In this document: piece after piece, positions 51,141 to 61,539 of the stretch
Layout: every line of letters starts with the position of its first letter
Position numbering within the stretch: the stretch's first letter is position 1
From: Patiria pectinifera
Taxonomy: Eukaryota > Echinodermata > Asteroidea > Valvatida > Asterinidae
DNA: 64,000 nucleotides
Reading direction: 5' to 3'
Assembly (NCBI GenBank): GCA_029964075.1
Contig: CM057138.1
Location: 5,760,932-5,824,931, forward strand
Translations under genes and position numbers: made by a program
Notes under the pieces: generated by a model
What the model was told of the DNA's origin: nothing
Databases searched by the model: none
The model's input: the letters and a program-made list of their open reading frames with translations, nothing else

Positions 51141-51235
51141 CTGTAAATTTCCAAAGATACGCGAGCCGGCGGAAGTGCGGACCTGACCGTAGAGGTAGAC
51201 GGAAAAGGAGACCACGTAGAACGACGTGCGTCACA
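51141..51235 (-). promoter_or_regulatory. Probable DHX9 non-coding first exon and start region
   Basis: On the minus strand, the donor ttacag|gtaaac at 51141-51139 pairs in principle with the acceptor at 50817, giving a 5' UTR intron of 324 bp. Upstream, the strand reads a pyrimidine tract (tctccttttccgtctacc, about 51194-51211), like the initiators of translation-related genes, preceded by cgcacgtcgtt and tgacg. The transcription start is inferred, not seen. Confidence 0.45.
51194..51235. repeat. 42-bp block, inverted copy at 56969-57010
   Basis: The two blocks differ at 2 of 42 positions when one is inverted. They lie 5.7 kb apart and bracket the C48-PHD gene. Adjacent sequence on both sides does not align beyond short ccgta/gtagac words. 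They could be transposon termini or a duplicated promoter core. Confidence 0.85.
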
Positions 51236-51360
51236 TTATGAATATGCATTTACCGGGCGCGGGTCAAGTGTCGCCGCACCGACCGTCTAGGTCAAATGTC
51301 CCGATCGCGCGCGCTTTGCTATAGTTATGCTTGCATGTGCACCGCGCGCAAGGCCTGATC
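51236..51360. promoter_or_regulatory. GC/CpG-rich divergent promoter between DHX9 and the C48-PHD gene
   Basis: A local CpG-rich patch (gggcgcgggtc, cgatcgcgcgcgc) lies between the inferred DHX9 start and the plus-strand ATG at 51361, in an otherwise AT-rich region. A shared bidirectional promoter is the simplest reading. Confidence 0.4.
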
Positions 51361-51452
51361 ATGGCAGCGACTTCGTGCCCATGGGCGCCGCTGTGGACAC
51401 CTATGTCGGACGACAATTTGCTTGGTTGGGTTGCTTCTTTCGACGAGGCTGA
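51361..51452 (+). CDS. C48-PHD gene exon 1 (inferred)
   Basis: ATG context atcATGg. 30 codons plus two bases, encoding MSDDNLLGWVASFDEAE at its end. Without splicing at GA|gtaagt it would hit a stop immediately. Splicing to 51993 makes a Glu codon and continues open. Confidence 0.45.
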
Positions 51453-53614
51453 GTAAGTCAGAAAGGCTTTTGAAGTAGAGAAGGTCCTCAACTTCGTTTG
51501 TAAGCGAAGTCCGACAACGTGTCGGAGCCACACAGACATTTGTAAGTAGCTAGTATTAGTAGTACTAGGGCCACTAGGCGTACGACTACGAGGCAACGTA
51601 CTAATTCTATAGTACAGCGCCTATCCTATTTTTTATATTTCTGAATTTTAATATGTGAGCTGAAAAGGCCTAACTAATAGTAATAATGATGGGTATTTGT
51701 GTCGTAAAGGCCCCCCCCCCCCAAAAAAAAAAAACACACACATTGTGTTCTGGATCAGCCCTTGCCTTGGATGATACCTGGCATGGAGGTAGGAAATCCT
51801 TTATTGCTTTAAGGCTAATTGGCATCTCCATAACTTCTAAATATACATTTGGACCTCCTCAGACCATTGCATGTCCCTAGAATGTAAATGCTGATATCAA
51901 AGGAATGAAAATATATCTTTTGTTTCTATTCTTAAAGGCAGAATATTGATAACAAAATCCTTTTATATGTTTTGGATTGTTTGTAATTTTAGAAAGTTCA
52001 TGTCCATCCGAGCAAAAAAAGTTGGGGAGCTTGGCCAATGGACAGTGGACAACGGTCTAAAATCTCCTCAGCAAACTGATGGCCATAGCTGTGGACCATT
52101 TGTTATGTTGGTAAGTAGATTTATCCCCAAATAAGTGACATCCCCATTAGAGAACATCTCCAGTAGAGTGACATAGACTGACATCCCCAGTAGAGTAACA
52201 TCCCCAGTAGTCCGACATCCCCAGTAGAGTGACATCCCCAGTAGAGTGACATCCCCAGTAGACTGACATCCCCAGTAGACTGACATCCCCAGTAGACTGA
52301 CATCCCCAGTAGACTGACATCCCCAGTAGACTGACATCCCCAGTAGACTGACATCCCCAGTAGACTGACATCCCCAGTAGAGTGACATCCCCAGTAGAGT
52401 GACATCCCCAGTAGAGTGACATCCCCAGTAGACTGACATCCCCAGTAGACTGACATCCCCAGTAGAGTGACATCCCCAGTAGACTGACATCCCAAGAAGA
52501 CTGACATCCCCAGTGGAGTGACATCCCCAGTAGACTGACATCCCCAGTAGACTGACATCCCCAGTAGAGTGACATCCCCAGTAGACTGACATCCCCAGTA
52601 GAGTGACATCCCCAGTAGAGTGACATCCCCAGTAGAGTGACATCCCCAGTAGACTGACATCCCCAGTAGACTGACATCCCCAGTAGACTGACATCCCCAG
52701 TAGACTGACATCCCCAGTAGAGTGACATCCCCAGTAGAGTGACATCCCCAGTAGACTGACATCCAGTGACATCCCCAGTAGACTGACATCCCCAGTAGAC
52801 TGACTTCCCCAGTAGAGTGACATCCCCAGTAGAGTGACATCCCCAGTAGACTGACATCCCCAGTAGACTGACATCCAGTGACATCCCCAGTAGACTGACA
52901 TCCCCAGTAGACTGACATCCCCAGTAGAGTGACATCCCCAGTAGACTGACATCCAGTGACATCCCCAGTAGACTGACATCCAGTGACATCCCCAGTAGAC
53001 TGACATCCCCAGTAGACTGACATCCCCAGTAGACTGACATCCCCAGTAGACTGACATCCCCAGTAGACTGACATCCCCAGTAGACTGACATCCCCAGTAG
53101 ACTGACATCCCCAGTAGAGTGACATCCAGTGACATCCCCAGTAGACTGACATCCCCAGTAGACTGACATCCCCAGTAGACTGACATCCCCAGTAGAGTGA
53201 CATCCCCAGTAGACTGACATCCAGTGACATCCCCAGTAGAGTGACATCCCCAGTAGACTGCCATCAAAATGTTTTTGCCTTGCAGGATTTGCAGATTGAT
53301 ATGTTTTTATCTTTTCATTTTAGAATGCTCTGGCTTTGACAAGAGGTGTGCGAACCCTCGCCACCGGCACCCTGGACAGCAGTGTTCCTGCTGCAATGAG
53401 GGCATACGTTCGTAACAGGCTCCTTGAAGCAGCTGTCGAGCCTCCGTCCCAACGTAGCACCTGTGATATGGTAGGCTGCCAATCACCTGGTCATAGGCAG
53501 TTGTGGGTTTGTTGTGATGTTTGTGGGAGATGGCTACACTTTTTGTGTGTAGCTATCAAACACAAACCCAAAGGTGACTTTATATGCCCTGTATGCATTG
53601 CCCAATACCAGTAA
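51361..53614 (+). CDS. Predicted 166-residue protein: C48 (Ulp1/SENP-like) cysteine box plus PHD finger, 3 exons
   Basis: Joins 51361-51452, 51993-52110 and 53324-53614 are phase-consistent (92+118+291 = 501 bp) with gtaagt donors and good acceptors. The N-terminus is MAATSCPWAPLWTPMSDDNL. Residues about 53-70 contain QQTDGHSCGPFVML, the Q...DG-x-SCG nucleophile box of Ulp1-type C48 peptidases. This is followed by NALALTRG and then a PHD-type zinc finger (about 122-162: C.....C, WVCCDVC..WLH..C, FICPVC) close to the C-terminus. The HW and Asp parts of a C48 fold are absent, so the product should be proteolytically dead unless exons are missed. C48 domains joined to PHD fingers occur in transposon-derived genes, so a domesticated or decayed element is plausible. 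The first exon is inferred from phase only. Confidence 0.55.
51993..52110 (+). CDS. C48-PHD gene exon 2: cysteine box
   Basis: Encodes KFMSIRAKKVGELGQWTVDN, GLKSPQQTDGHSCGPFVML. The cysteine in DGHSCG is the expected nucleophile. The acceptor is gtaattttag|A and the donor TTG|gtaagt. Confidence 0.75.
52134..53264. repeat. 17-bp satellite array filling intron 2 of the C48-PHD gene
   Basis: About 65 tandem copies of gacatccccagtagagt or gacatccccagtagact, differing mainly at one position. The shortened unit gacatccagt is interspersed several times. All three minus-strand frames are open (up to 399 codons) because the unit has no stop on that strand. This is not evidence for a protein. The array starts about 24 bp after the donor and ends about 60 bp before the acceptor. 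Confidence 0.95.
53324..53614 (+). CDS. C48-PHD gene exon 3: end of C48 region and PHD finger
   Basis: Encodes NALALTRGVRTLATGTLDSS, VPAAMRAYVRNRLLEAAVEP and the PHD finger CDMVGC, QLWVCCDVCGRWLHFLCV, DFICPVCIAQYQ, then TAA. The acceptor is ttcattttag|AAT. The conserved Trp two residues before the His, and the final C..C, support a PHD-like fold. Confidence 0.8.
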   Translation, partial: NALALTRGVRTLATGTLDSSVPAAMRAYVRNRLLEAAVEPPSQRSTCDMVGCQSPGHRQLWVCCDVCGRWLHFLCVAIKHKPKGDFICPVCIAQYQ

Positions 53615-56600
53615 ATATTTCAAAGTGCTTTATTTTCATTTCGCGATACATGTTTAACCAACAAATGTTACATTTGAGTTATAATATGTTTTTAGAGCCT
53701 TTTTAAAAAGTGTTGTTCATCAGTTTGTTTATATTTTGTATATATGCAGATACTTAAACTAACAAATTTGTCAAATGAGGAAACAAGTGAAGACAATAAC
53801 TGTTAGTTAAATAATCAATATCCTCTGGTACAAAATTAATTCCCTGTTGAAATAATACCCCATATAGTAGCAATTTGTTTCGACTGTTACAGAAGATCAT
53901 TTGTTTCCTGTGCATAATATCAAATGTGAAATACTTTTTCATTGGTAACATACCTACCTGCTATTTTTGTATAACCCTTTCACACAGCTTTACTCAGCCA
54001 GAAACAAAAGCACCTTTTTCGATAGGTAATTGTCAAAAATTGAATAGATTGACCCAGTCATTTAAACTTGTCAAGTGCAGCATTTTATTGAGTAAATTCT
54101 GAGAACATCATAAATGCCAGGATTACAATGCCCTGGTAAATTTCAGATTTTCACATTTATCCAGTTGGTACACAGTTTGCAGAAGTTGAGTATAAAATTA
54201 TAAATTGTTGTCAAGGCAATTAAAATTAAAAAAATTACCATCTTTATATCAGATCATCAAACTGCAGTGTTGAAAAGAAATAATTGTGACTGCAGAAATA
54301 CTGAGAAAGGCGAACCACAGAGAAAGAAAAACGACTTAATTCATTTTTTAGTTTTAGTTGAACAGATATACCAGGGAACTGTTGTCACAAGTGGGCGGAA
54401 TTTTTTTTTAATATTAAATATTCATTAGTACTTCACGGTCTGCCTCCCTTATGCTGACTGATACAGTGAATATGTTAATTGTGATTGATTTTGTGGGAGT
54501 GGTATCCTGAATAAGGCCATAGCGGGAAAGTTTAAAAGAAGTTGTGGGTTTGTAAGTTACATAACATTTGGAGGACTTTTTGGGGTAGTTCTTGTGGGCG
54601 TTTATGCTGTTGAAATTTCTGGGCAGTTCATGTCAAGAGTCTACAGGAGATCAAATCGGTGGTGTGGGTAGCACAAATTTGTAGAGCGTTAGCTCCAGTG
54701 AATTTCATTGTGGGGAAATTTATTGCCTTGAATTAGTGGCGATAGCCTAGAGAATTTACCAGCGATAGCTGCAGGGAGTCAATTTGTAATAGTTTTGGAG
54801 ATATCGATCAGTGAGAAAGTTGTCAGATCTTTTCATCCCAGGGAGTCGGGCTTTAAGACAGCTCTCGTCTTGAAAACTGTAAGTTCAATGTATATAAGCA
54901 TTTATCATTTTGCTTTGTATCAAGTTTCTTGTGTTTTGCTGTCAAAATATTATTCGTTTTCAATTTATGGCCATGTCACTATTTACAAATTCATAGTTTT
55001 TATTTTAATGTACATTCGCGTATAAGGATCGAGGCTTTACATATACTGGCATAGTGATTCAGAAGATGTCAACGCCCTGTTGCATAATTCATTAGATGTG
55101 TATTGTGTAAAGCATAAATAATTTAGATTTTGGCCCGAACACACGTAGTATTTGTACTCGGGAAAAAGCCACAATTGTATTAAATAATTCAATAGTTTGT
55201 TTTGTAGATTTGTACTGCAGCATTTGGCACTATTTTTTTATTTAATAAATGTGTAATTTGTTGTATTTGTAAGAGGGTTGTATTAACTTCTGGACATAAC
55301 TGCGATATCGCGGTCTACCCTCCGAGGGAACCGTCGGCATTGGACAAGTCCAAGACAGCTCGTTCCAGACACACCAGCATCAGTCAAGACTGTACATATC
55401 TGTAAAGTTAATACTTGTTTTTGATGAACTCTTGATCACAAGACCTATTACTGTTGAGTAGTCAGTTGATAGTGCGAGATTTAATTTCTGATGACAGTCG
55501 TTACACTTGTTTTTGTAATATGCAAAACTGTTGGATTTGTTGCAGAAATTTGGGGCTGGAGATTCACGACACACTTGACACATCATGACACATATCGTAT
55601 ATAAATATATCTTTTTTTCTTGTAAATATCAAGAGCCGTTTCCGAAAGTTCCCTCTTTTGTTAGTGACGTGTCCCGGAAACCAAAAATATTGCTCGAGTT
55701 GAACCTGGTTTGTGACAACTGTGAACAAATTATGTGCCTTGTGTAAGCAGAAATTCAACTGAAAAAAATGTGTTTTTTGCTAATTATGACAGTCACCGAA
55801 CTGATAATTTTTAAAGAGTTGTTATTGCCAGGATACTTACAGATAATAATAATAATAAGCACTTTGTAAATAGGTACTTCATGGGCATGCCAGTTGAGTT
55901 ATTTTGTTGTGCAAATGTAAATGGCAAGTTGATTTGCTTTTGTGACCCGAGATGTGTTTTGCCTGTGACAAAATTGCTGCTGTCGTGATATCCTGTGGAG
56001 ATGTGGACTATTGCAACTCATATTCTAAACTTTGTTTTCACTGTACTCCTTAAAGCCTCACAATAATTTGAACCAATAAAAGGGAAGTCTTAAATTGAAA
56101 GTACAGATATGCAATAAATGTTTCCAATCATTTTTGTATGAATAATATAATTAGGGGGGCATGGAATAAAAAGCTGTAACAAAAAAATTGCTGCTGGACA
56201 TTTCAAATGAATCACAAAAATATTGAATAGAAAAACAAAACACCCCCTCCCTAACACAACCAGAAAAACACACAAACCCTTAACAAGTTTGACATTTGTC
56301 ATTATTGAAGTTTCTGTCGTAATATGCCCACTGGAATGTCAGATGTCCATAAGATGAAATCCCATAACAAAAATGTTAAAATTTAAACATTGGTTGAATT
56401 CCAAAATGAAGTGGTACATTACTCTAATGAATTTTCAAAGGCAGACTAAAAGTTTCCTGTAAGAATTATTTTACATGTAGGCTACTCACCCACACCCCCC
56501 TTACACAATTGTACAATCCATTTTATTGGCCAAGCATTTTTTTTCAACTTTTTATTTCTTGAAAGTGATTTTTTTTGGGTAGGATAAGGTGCAGTAAAGT

Positions 56601-56968
56601 TGGGTGAGGTGTTTTGTTATTTTTGGCAAGAATCCTTCACCTGCCCCCTCCCCCAATACCCCTCCCGAATACCCCTCCTCCTCCATATCATATCACCACT
56701 AACAGCAGACATTGAAATCATAATCAAGGGCAGACTACAAGTCTCCCGGCTGTAAGAATTAAAGTTACATGCAGGCTACTCACCCACACCACTCTATACA
56801 CTGTACATGTACAATGTACTCTACATGTACATGTACTGTACATGTACATGGTGTTCGTGTATACATTACATGTATGCACGTGGCATGGCAGGGGCCGACC
56901 TCGACCCGCGCTGCCCGGAAGTTAATTTATGATAATAGTTACAGGGCATGAATATGTAGAACCAAGCG
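53615..56968. other. Region between the C48-PHD gene and the second 42-bp block
   Basis: No recognised gene. An exon-like stretch ending cttgaaaact|gtaagt at 54890 and a processed-looking segment around 55270-55400 could belong to a non-coding transcript. Two cysteine-containing minus-strand frames (55383-55758) have no domain I recognise. The part at 56460-56800 has two related copies of an aggctactcacccacac segment. Confidence 0.35.
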
Positions 56969-57010
56969 TGTGACGTACGTCGTTCTACATGGTCTCCTTT
57001 TCCGTCTACC
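56969..57010. repeat. 42-bp block, inverted copy of 51194-51235
   Basis: Plus-strand tgtgacgtacgtcgttctac followed by the tctccttttccgtctacc tract. It contains the near-palindrome tgacgtacgtcg (CRE-like halves). No gene clearly starts downstream on the plus strand. Confidence 0.85.
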
Positions 57011-57194
57011 GACCGTAGACGACCACGTTTTAATTAGGCGGTCGCTTGGTGGCGCCGTACAGCACACGCGGGCAGCGGTATTTTTATTTGCAGCACACCT
57101 CGTCAGTGGATTATGATTATTCAGCTGTTCGATGTTTATTCATGAGAAAATAACAATGACATCACACCGTCCTAAACCAGTCAAGCATGTACAT

Positions 57195-57927
57195 TTAAAG
57201 AGATAGGCCTAGTCCATCATTTGTAATTTGTGCATTTTGTTCGTTCGAAGCAACAAAAGTGTTCAAAATCTAATGAAGGATACTGAACAACTAACCTGAT
57301 GCTACGTACATACCCGCTGCTATGTACATCAGATTCGAACCGGCCAACTGATCCCGTTAGCTCGGTGGTCGAGTGGTAAGACAGCTGCACTAGAAAGCAG
57401 GAGGTCGTGGGTTCGAGTCCCACCCGAGTGATTTTTTCCAACTTTCACTCGGGAGGTAACACACTGAGTATACAGTGTTAAAAACGTCGGTGAAGGGCAA
57501 AACCTAATTTGATTAAAGCTGATGAAGTTTCAGCTCGGCTTCAGCTGTATATTCCGAGAAAAACAGCATTCTAGGATCTCAATTTCAAATCAAAAGTTGC
57601 TGAATCTGTTTTGAATTGCAGCTTATATACGCGATGTCGCGCACTGATCCGACGAATTATAGCAACCGCGCCCTCCTGTGCGTCGTGCCAATGCTTGCGC
57701 GCTGCGCCGAATAACAAAACGAACTACCAATTTAAATTTTCCTACGGCGCGTCTTAAGACGCACCGTTGGAAAGGCCTTCTTTCGTTGATTACTTCAAAA
57801 TGATAGCTTGTCAGAAAGATTAATTTCACATATTAGTCCACTTACTATTTTTCAACCAAGTATGTTTTTCAACAATAATACGCCAGTTACTTTTTCGGAT
57901 GGCTGCAAATGATGGATATAGCTTTAA
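57195..57927. mobile_element. TTAA-flanked MITE, interrupted by a SINE
   Basis: TTAA at 57195-57198 and 57924-57927. Ends and interior match 49878-50645. The interior is split after ctaacctgatg by a family A SINE and resumes gatgaagtttcagctcgg, giving a datable nesting. Confidence 0.75.
57304..57520 (+). mobile_element. Family A SINE nested in a MITE
   Basis: Contains the full tRNA-like body (ggtggtcgagtggtaagac, gtgggttcgagtccc) and most of the 3' terminal module ending aacctaatttgatt. The 5' terminal module is absent. Flanking ctgatg words fit a short target duplication. Confidence 0.7.
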
Positions 57928-57956
57928 AGCATTAAAAAAAAAAACGGCTTTCGTCC

Positions 57957-58125
57957 AGCTGCCACAGTGGCCTAGTGGATATTCTTTTTGTGGGGCAAGA
58001 TCTGTGGTTCAACCCCATGCCCATTTTCAACAAATATTGTTCCTTCCTCCATTGTTGGGATAAGTTTAATTGAAGGGAAACCACTACGAGAATCTGAGTG
58101 TCTTCCATCCACACAGAAGGATAAA
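57957..58125 (+). mobile_element. tRNA-derived SINE, family E
   Basis: A-box-like agtggcctagtggatat and B-box-like gtggttcaacccc, followed by a non-coding body. One copy in the window. Confidence 0.5.
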
Positions 58126-58129
58126 TATT

Positions 58130-59860
58130 CATGTTAGTGTGTGTGGGTGTGATTAAAATACGATGTATGCTGCAGAAAAAAAAATACGCCACCGGGCACG
58201 GACGGTAATTCTGTCCCCCGGTAAAACTGTCCGGGGACAAAATTTAAAGTGTCCTCCCGGTCCCCGGCCCGTTAATTCTGGAGATATGTGGAGACAAGGT
58301 AAATGCGTGCAACGTTATAGCCATTTTGGATCGTTATATCCTCATAATTATTCAGTCAATGGTATGCTTTAGAAAATGTTATTGAAGTAAGGATGTAGAA
58401 TCACCGAAATTAAAATTTAAAAATAAAAAAAATTAAAAATTAAACCCAAATATGGGGAACAAATGTATTAAATGGCAGGTATTAACGATTTATTCAAATT
58501 AGGGTTATTTAGGGTCAAAATGAACGATGGCATCCACCCACATGTTTGTTATGGTTCAAAGAATTGATCTAGTATTACCAAAAAGTGCCGTGAAATTATT
58601 TTCTAGAGAACTTTTCCATATTGGGCTGGCCAACTACTAGGCATAATTATGTATCCCCCATAGGTGTAGCCAGTGGGGGGTAAGGGGGTATCCCCCCATA
58701 TTTTGTAAAGACTGCCTTTTTCCATTCAAATGCCCTTTTTTTCAACGGGCTTATAACCACCCGATAATTTGTAAAGAGTGCCTTTTTTTTCTGAACAAGT
58801 ACCCTTTTCAAAAAAGAAGTGGTGCCCTTTTTTGTGGCATTTGCCGTTTTGGGTGCCTTTTTCAGAATTTCGCACATGATTTTGTATCACCCTGAAAAGC
58901 ACCATATATTGGCCCTTTGTGTGCATAATTGTCGGTTTTAAACAGCACCCCCATCGACAGATGGTACCAGCCGGGGGGGGGGGTACGGGGGGGGGCAGAA
59001 TTACCTTCCACACCGGCACCACCACTGAGTCACGTCACCAGCGGCGTAGCGCTAGCCAGGGTTCTCATCAAAGGTGGGCGTGTGGGGGGGGGGGGCCTTG
59101 AGGTAATTGCAATGGAGGGGTGTCTAAAAATTTCATCAGGCCGTGCTGAAAGGTAGAAAGGTGGTTTTTTTTTCACCTGAAATCTGCCCTCCGTAAAATC
59201 AAATAGTGGGGGTGGAGGGGGGCTGGACACCATCTTCCAATAAGGGCTCTGTTCGAAACGTAGGCCTATATCATAGCTACTGTAACCGCTATTCGCTTTT
59301 CAATCATGACGTTACAATAAACAGCCACTCCCGAACAAGTTCAAGTTTTGGTACAAAATACGCACAAAAAAGCGGAGAGAAGGGACTTTTGGTTCTTCAG
59401 CTGATCATGGTAAATCGTATGGCTGGGTTTCTCTCCGGATGCCAATTTTTCAGTTAGGGGAAGGGCGCTTAATTATGTGACATCAATAAAACTCGGGGGG
59501 GGGAGAAAATTGCATTATTTTACCCTACAATGCCCGATTTTCGATTTTTTTTTGTCAGTAGCAGAGCCCTTCAAAACGTTTGTGAAGAACACTGTTCGTG
59601 GCAAATTTCGCAAAGCATTGTGGGTGAGATTAATGCCACGATTCATTGCTCGTATGGCATCCGCGCGCACGGTGCGCATGCGAGAGTGATGAAACCGGTT
59701 AACACGTTGAAGAAAATCCATCCAATAGGATGGAGTTTTGACCAGGATCCTTGCTCTAACCAGTGGCTTGATCTAGCGCGGGGTGACAATATATTCGTCG
59801 CAGTAGGTCAACACGTACACACAGTCGTCACAGACTTGACGGCTATGCTTGGGCTCTGCT
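58130..59860. other. Intergenic region upstream of the GPCR gene
   Basis: No conserved exon. Contains several G- or C-runs (58972-58995, 59080-59095, 59493-59502) and 'gcccttttt' word repetition at 58700-58860. The last 200 bp should hold the GPCR promoter, but no motif is convincing. Confidence 0.35.
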
Positions 59861-59861
59861 G

Positions 59862-60875
59862 ATGAGACTTCATAAAATCAGTAAAATGGGTGAGTTGAAA
59901 ACGACACTATCTCCGATCGAAGAAATGGGTAATTCCACGGACATCGGCAGCGATCTGCAATATTTCAATTTGGTCTTGCCAAGTGGAAATGTTATTTTGG
60001 TGGTAGGAATTGTGAGCACCACTCTGACAGTGATCATCAATCCGCTTTGCCTGACTGTCATTTACCGTACGGCAAACATCCCAAAACCCAGCAAGATTTT
60101 TATGGCGTCTCTAACCAGCTCAGACATTGGTTTGGGTATTATGGGGTTCGTCACAAACATGGTCTTGGTCAACACAACCATCGGTCCTACTTCGCGAGCC
60201 GCACCTTTTGTATTCCTGACTCTAATATTCATCCTCCAAAGTCTTCTGTCGTTGTTGGTACTGACCGTCGATCGCTACATTTTCGTAGCTTGGTGCCTGC
60301 AGTACCCAAGCTTGATGACAACCCACAGATCCAAGATCCTTGTCGCGTGCAGTTGGATGTCATCTACGCTTGTTTCCGCTGTCACGGCCGTGTTGGTTTT
60401 CATAGGAGGGAAAGTCATGGAGCCGATGGCATTTGTAACAAGCTTCAACCTGGCTGGGCTTGTTCTGATCGTGATCATGTACGTGCACATCCTGGTCATT
60501 GCTAACCGCCACACACGTCGAGTCGCCCAATACAAGCAACCTGCAGGATGCAACGACGCACCACAACGAATCAACATCAGATCCTTCACCACCGTTATGA
60601 TCATAGTGGCTGTCATCATGACCAGCTGGGCGCCTTATCTGGTAGTGGTCCTTCTCTCGCTTTTCATTGCAGATCACGGCTTAGGTCTGGCGATTGCTCT
60701 GGCTGTAACCTATGTTCTATTTTTCTCTGCCAATTGGTTGGACAGCATCATCTTCTGTCTCCGAAATAAGGAATGCTATGAAACACTGAAGAGGATGGTG
60801 TCCATCGTCCAGTTGCCGTGGAAGGAAAAGGCCTATACAACCGGTGAACTTCAGCCATTGGGTTCAGCTCACTGA
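59862..60875 (+). CDS. Class A (rhodopsin-like) G protein-coupled receptor, intronless
   Basis: 337 residues with seven hydrophobic segments at about 43-67, 78-101, 115-137, 158-181, 193-214, 243-268 and 277-299. Class A marks are DRY at 137-139, SSD in TM2 (86-88), and SWAPY in TM6 (255-259, usually CWxPY). TM7 reads NWLDSIIF (291-298) where NPxxY or DPxxY is usual. TM5 continues MYVHILVIANRHTRRVA (206-222), strongly reminiscent of the melanocortin/MECA receptor YVHxxxxARxHxxRIA. Like melanocortin receptors, it lacks the TM3-top cysteine and its ECL2 partner. N-glycosylation sequons are NST (24-26) and NTT (104-106). Met1, Met9 and Met22 are all possible starts. The ligand is unknown. It is plasma-membrane, probably orphan, and resembles expanded lineage-specific families of marine deuterostomes. 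Confidence 0.88.
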   Translation: MRLHKISKMGELKTTLSPIEEMGNSTDIGSDLQYFNLVLPSGNVILVVGIVSTTLTVIINPLCLTVIYRTANIPKPSKIFMASLTSSDIGLGIMGFVTNMVLVNTTIGPTSRAAPFVFLTLIFILQSLLSLLVLTVDRYIFVAWCLQYPSLMTTHRSKILVACSWMSSTLVSAVTAVLVFIGGKVMEPMAFVTSFNLAGLVLIVIMYVHILVIANRHTRRVAQYKQPAGCNDAPQRINIRSFTTVMIIVAVIMTSWAPYLVVVLLSLFIADHGLGLAIALAVTYVLFFSANWLDSIIFCLRNKECYETLKRMVSIVQLPWKEKAYTTGELQPLGSAH

Positions 60876-61539
60876 GGACGGTTTTGTGATTTCAATTCAG
60901 TGACCATGAAAACATAATAACTTATGTACACTTGGGGTATATGTGCATCACACTAGGAACAACGACTTGCTCTGTGACAGCTTTAGATATATACAAAGAT
61001 ACAAAGAAATATGAACGCAGCAGGCCGCCATCACTACGTCGTTTATTGCCTTTAATTGAACACTGCTCATACGTCATTCACAAAACTTGTACAGTAAATA
61101 ATGCATACAGATTTGGTTGAAAAGGCGAACATTTTACCTACCAGACGGGACGTTTGGGCTGCACGTTTGCCTCGGATGCTCGTACACGTTCAGTTTTGAA
61201 ATTGAACTCATCTATCGATTTGGAAAGCTTCAGTCAAATCGAAGTGCATGTATTCGACAAACATCATCATCATCATCAACCTCATTTCTATGTGTCTATA
61301 CTACCTCCAGACTGTCGACGCTGGGAAACCGTACAGACCACAATGCCACTGTCAAAAACTTAACTGAAATTAATTTAAAAGAAAAAATAACTCTTCAGTG
61401 TAAATCCAGTTTGCGAACCATAATTTTCAAGTTATATGTGGCTATACTTCGTTATACCTGTGACAGTTTGCCCATTCCTATTGGTTGAAAGTCCGTCACA
61501 CGTACGTCCGCTCTTGTGCGACCACCACACTTGGAATGC
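60876..61539. other. GPCR 3' flank
   Basis: No conserved frame. A short (cat)5 run at 61262-61276 and a fragment of the 'cccattcctattggttgaaa' repeat at 61470-61495 (compare 37945 and 32725). The GPCR poly(A) signal is not evident. Confidence 0.4.

Noticed and set aside
51264-51596. 110-codon minus-strand frame as a DHX9 upstream exon
   Set aside because: No homology, overlaps the promoter region and the plus-strand first exon of the C48-PHD gene. DHX9 translation clearly starts at 50785.
52134-53264. CRISPR array
   Set aside because: Uniform 17-bp tandem units without unique spacers, in eukaryotic intronic context.
52068-53267. Three overlapping minus-strand open frames of 366-399 codons (GDVSLLGMSVYWGCQST-type repeats)
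   Set aside because: They lie entirely on the 17-bp satellite. All frames of that strand are open because the unit has no stop, and flanking splice sites place the array in an intron.
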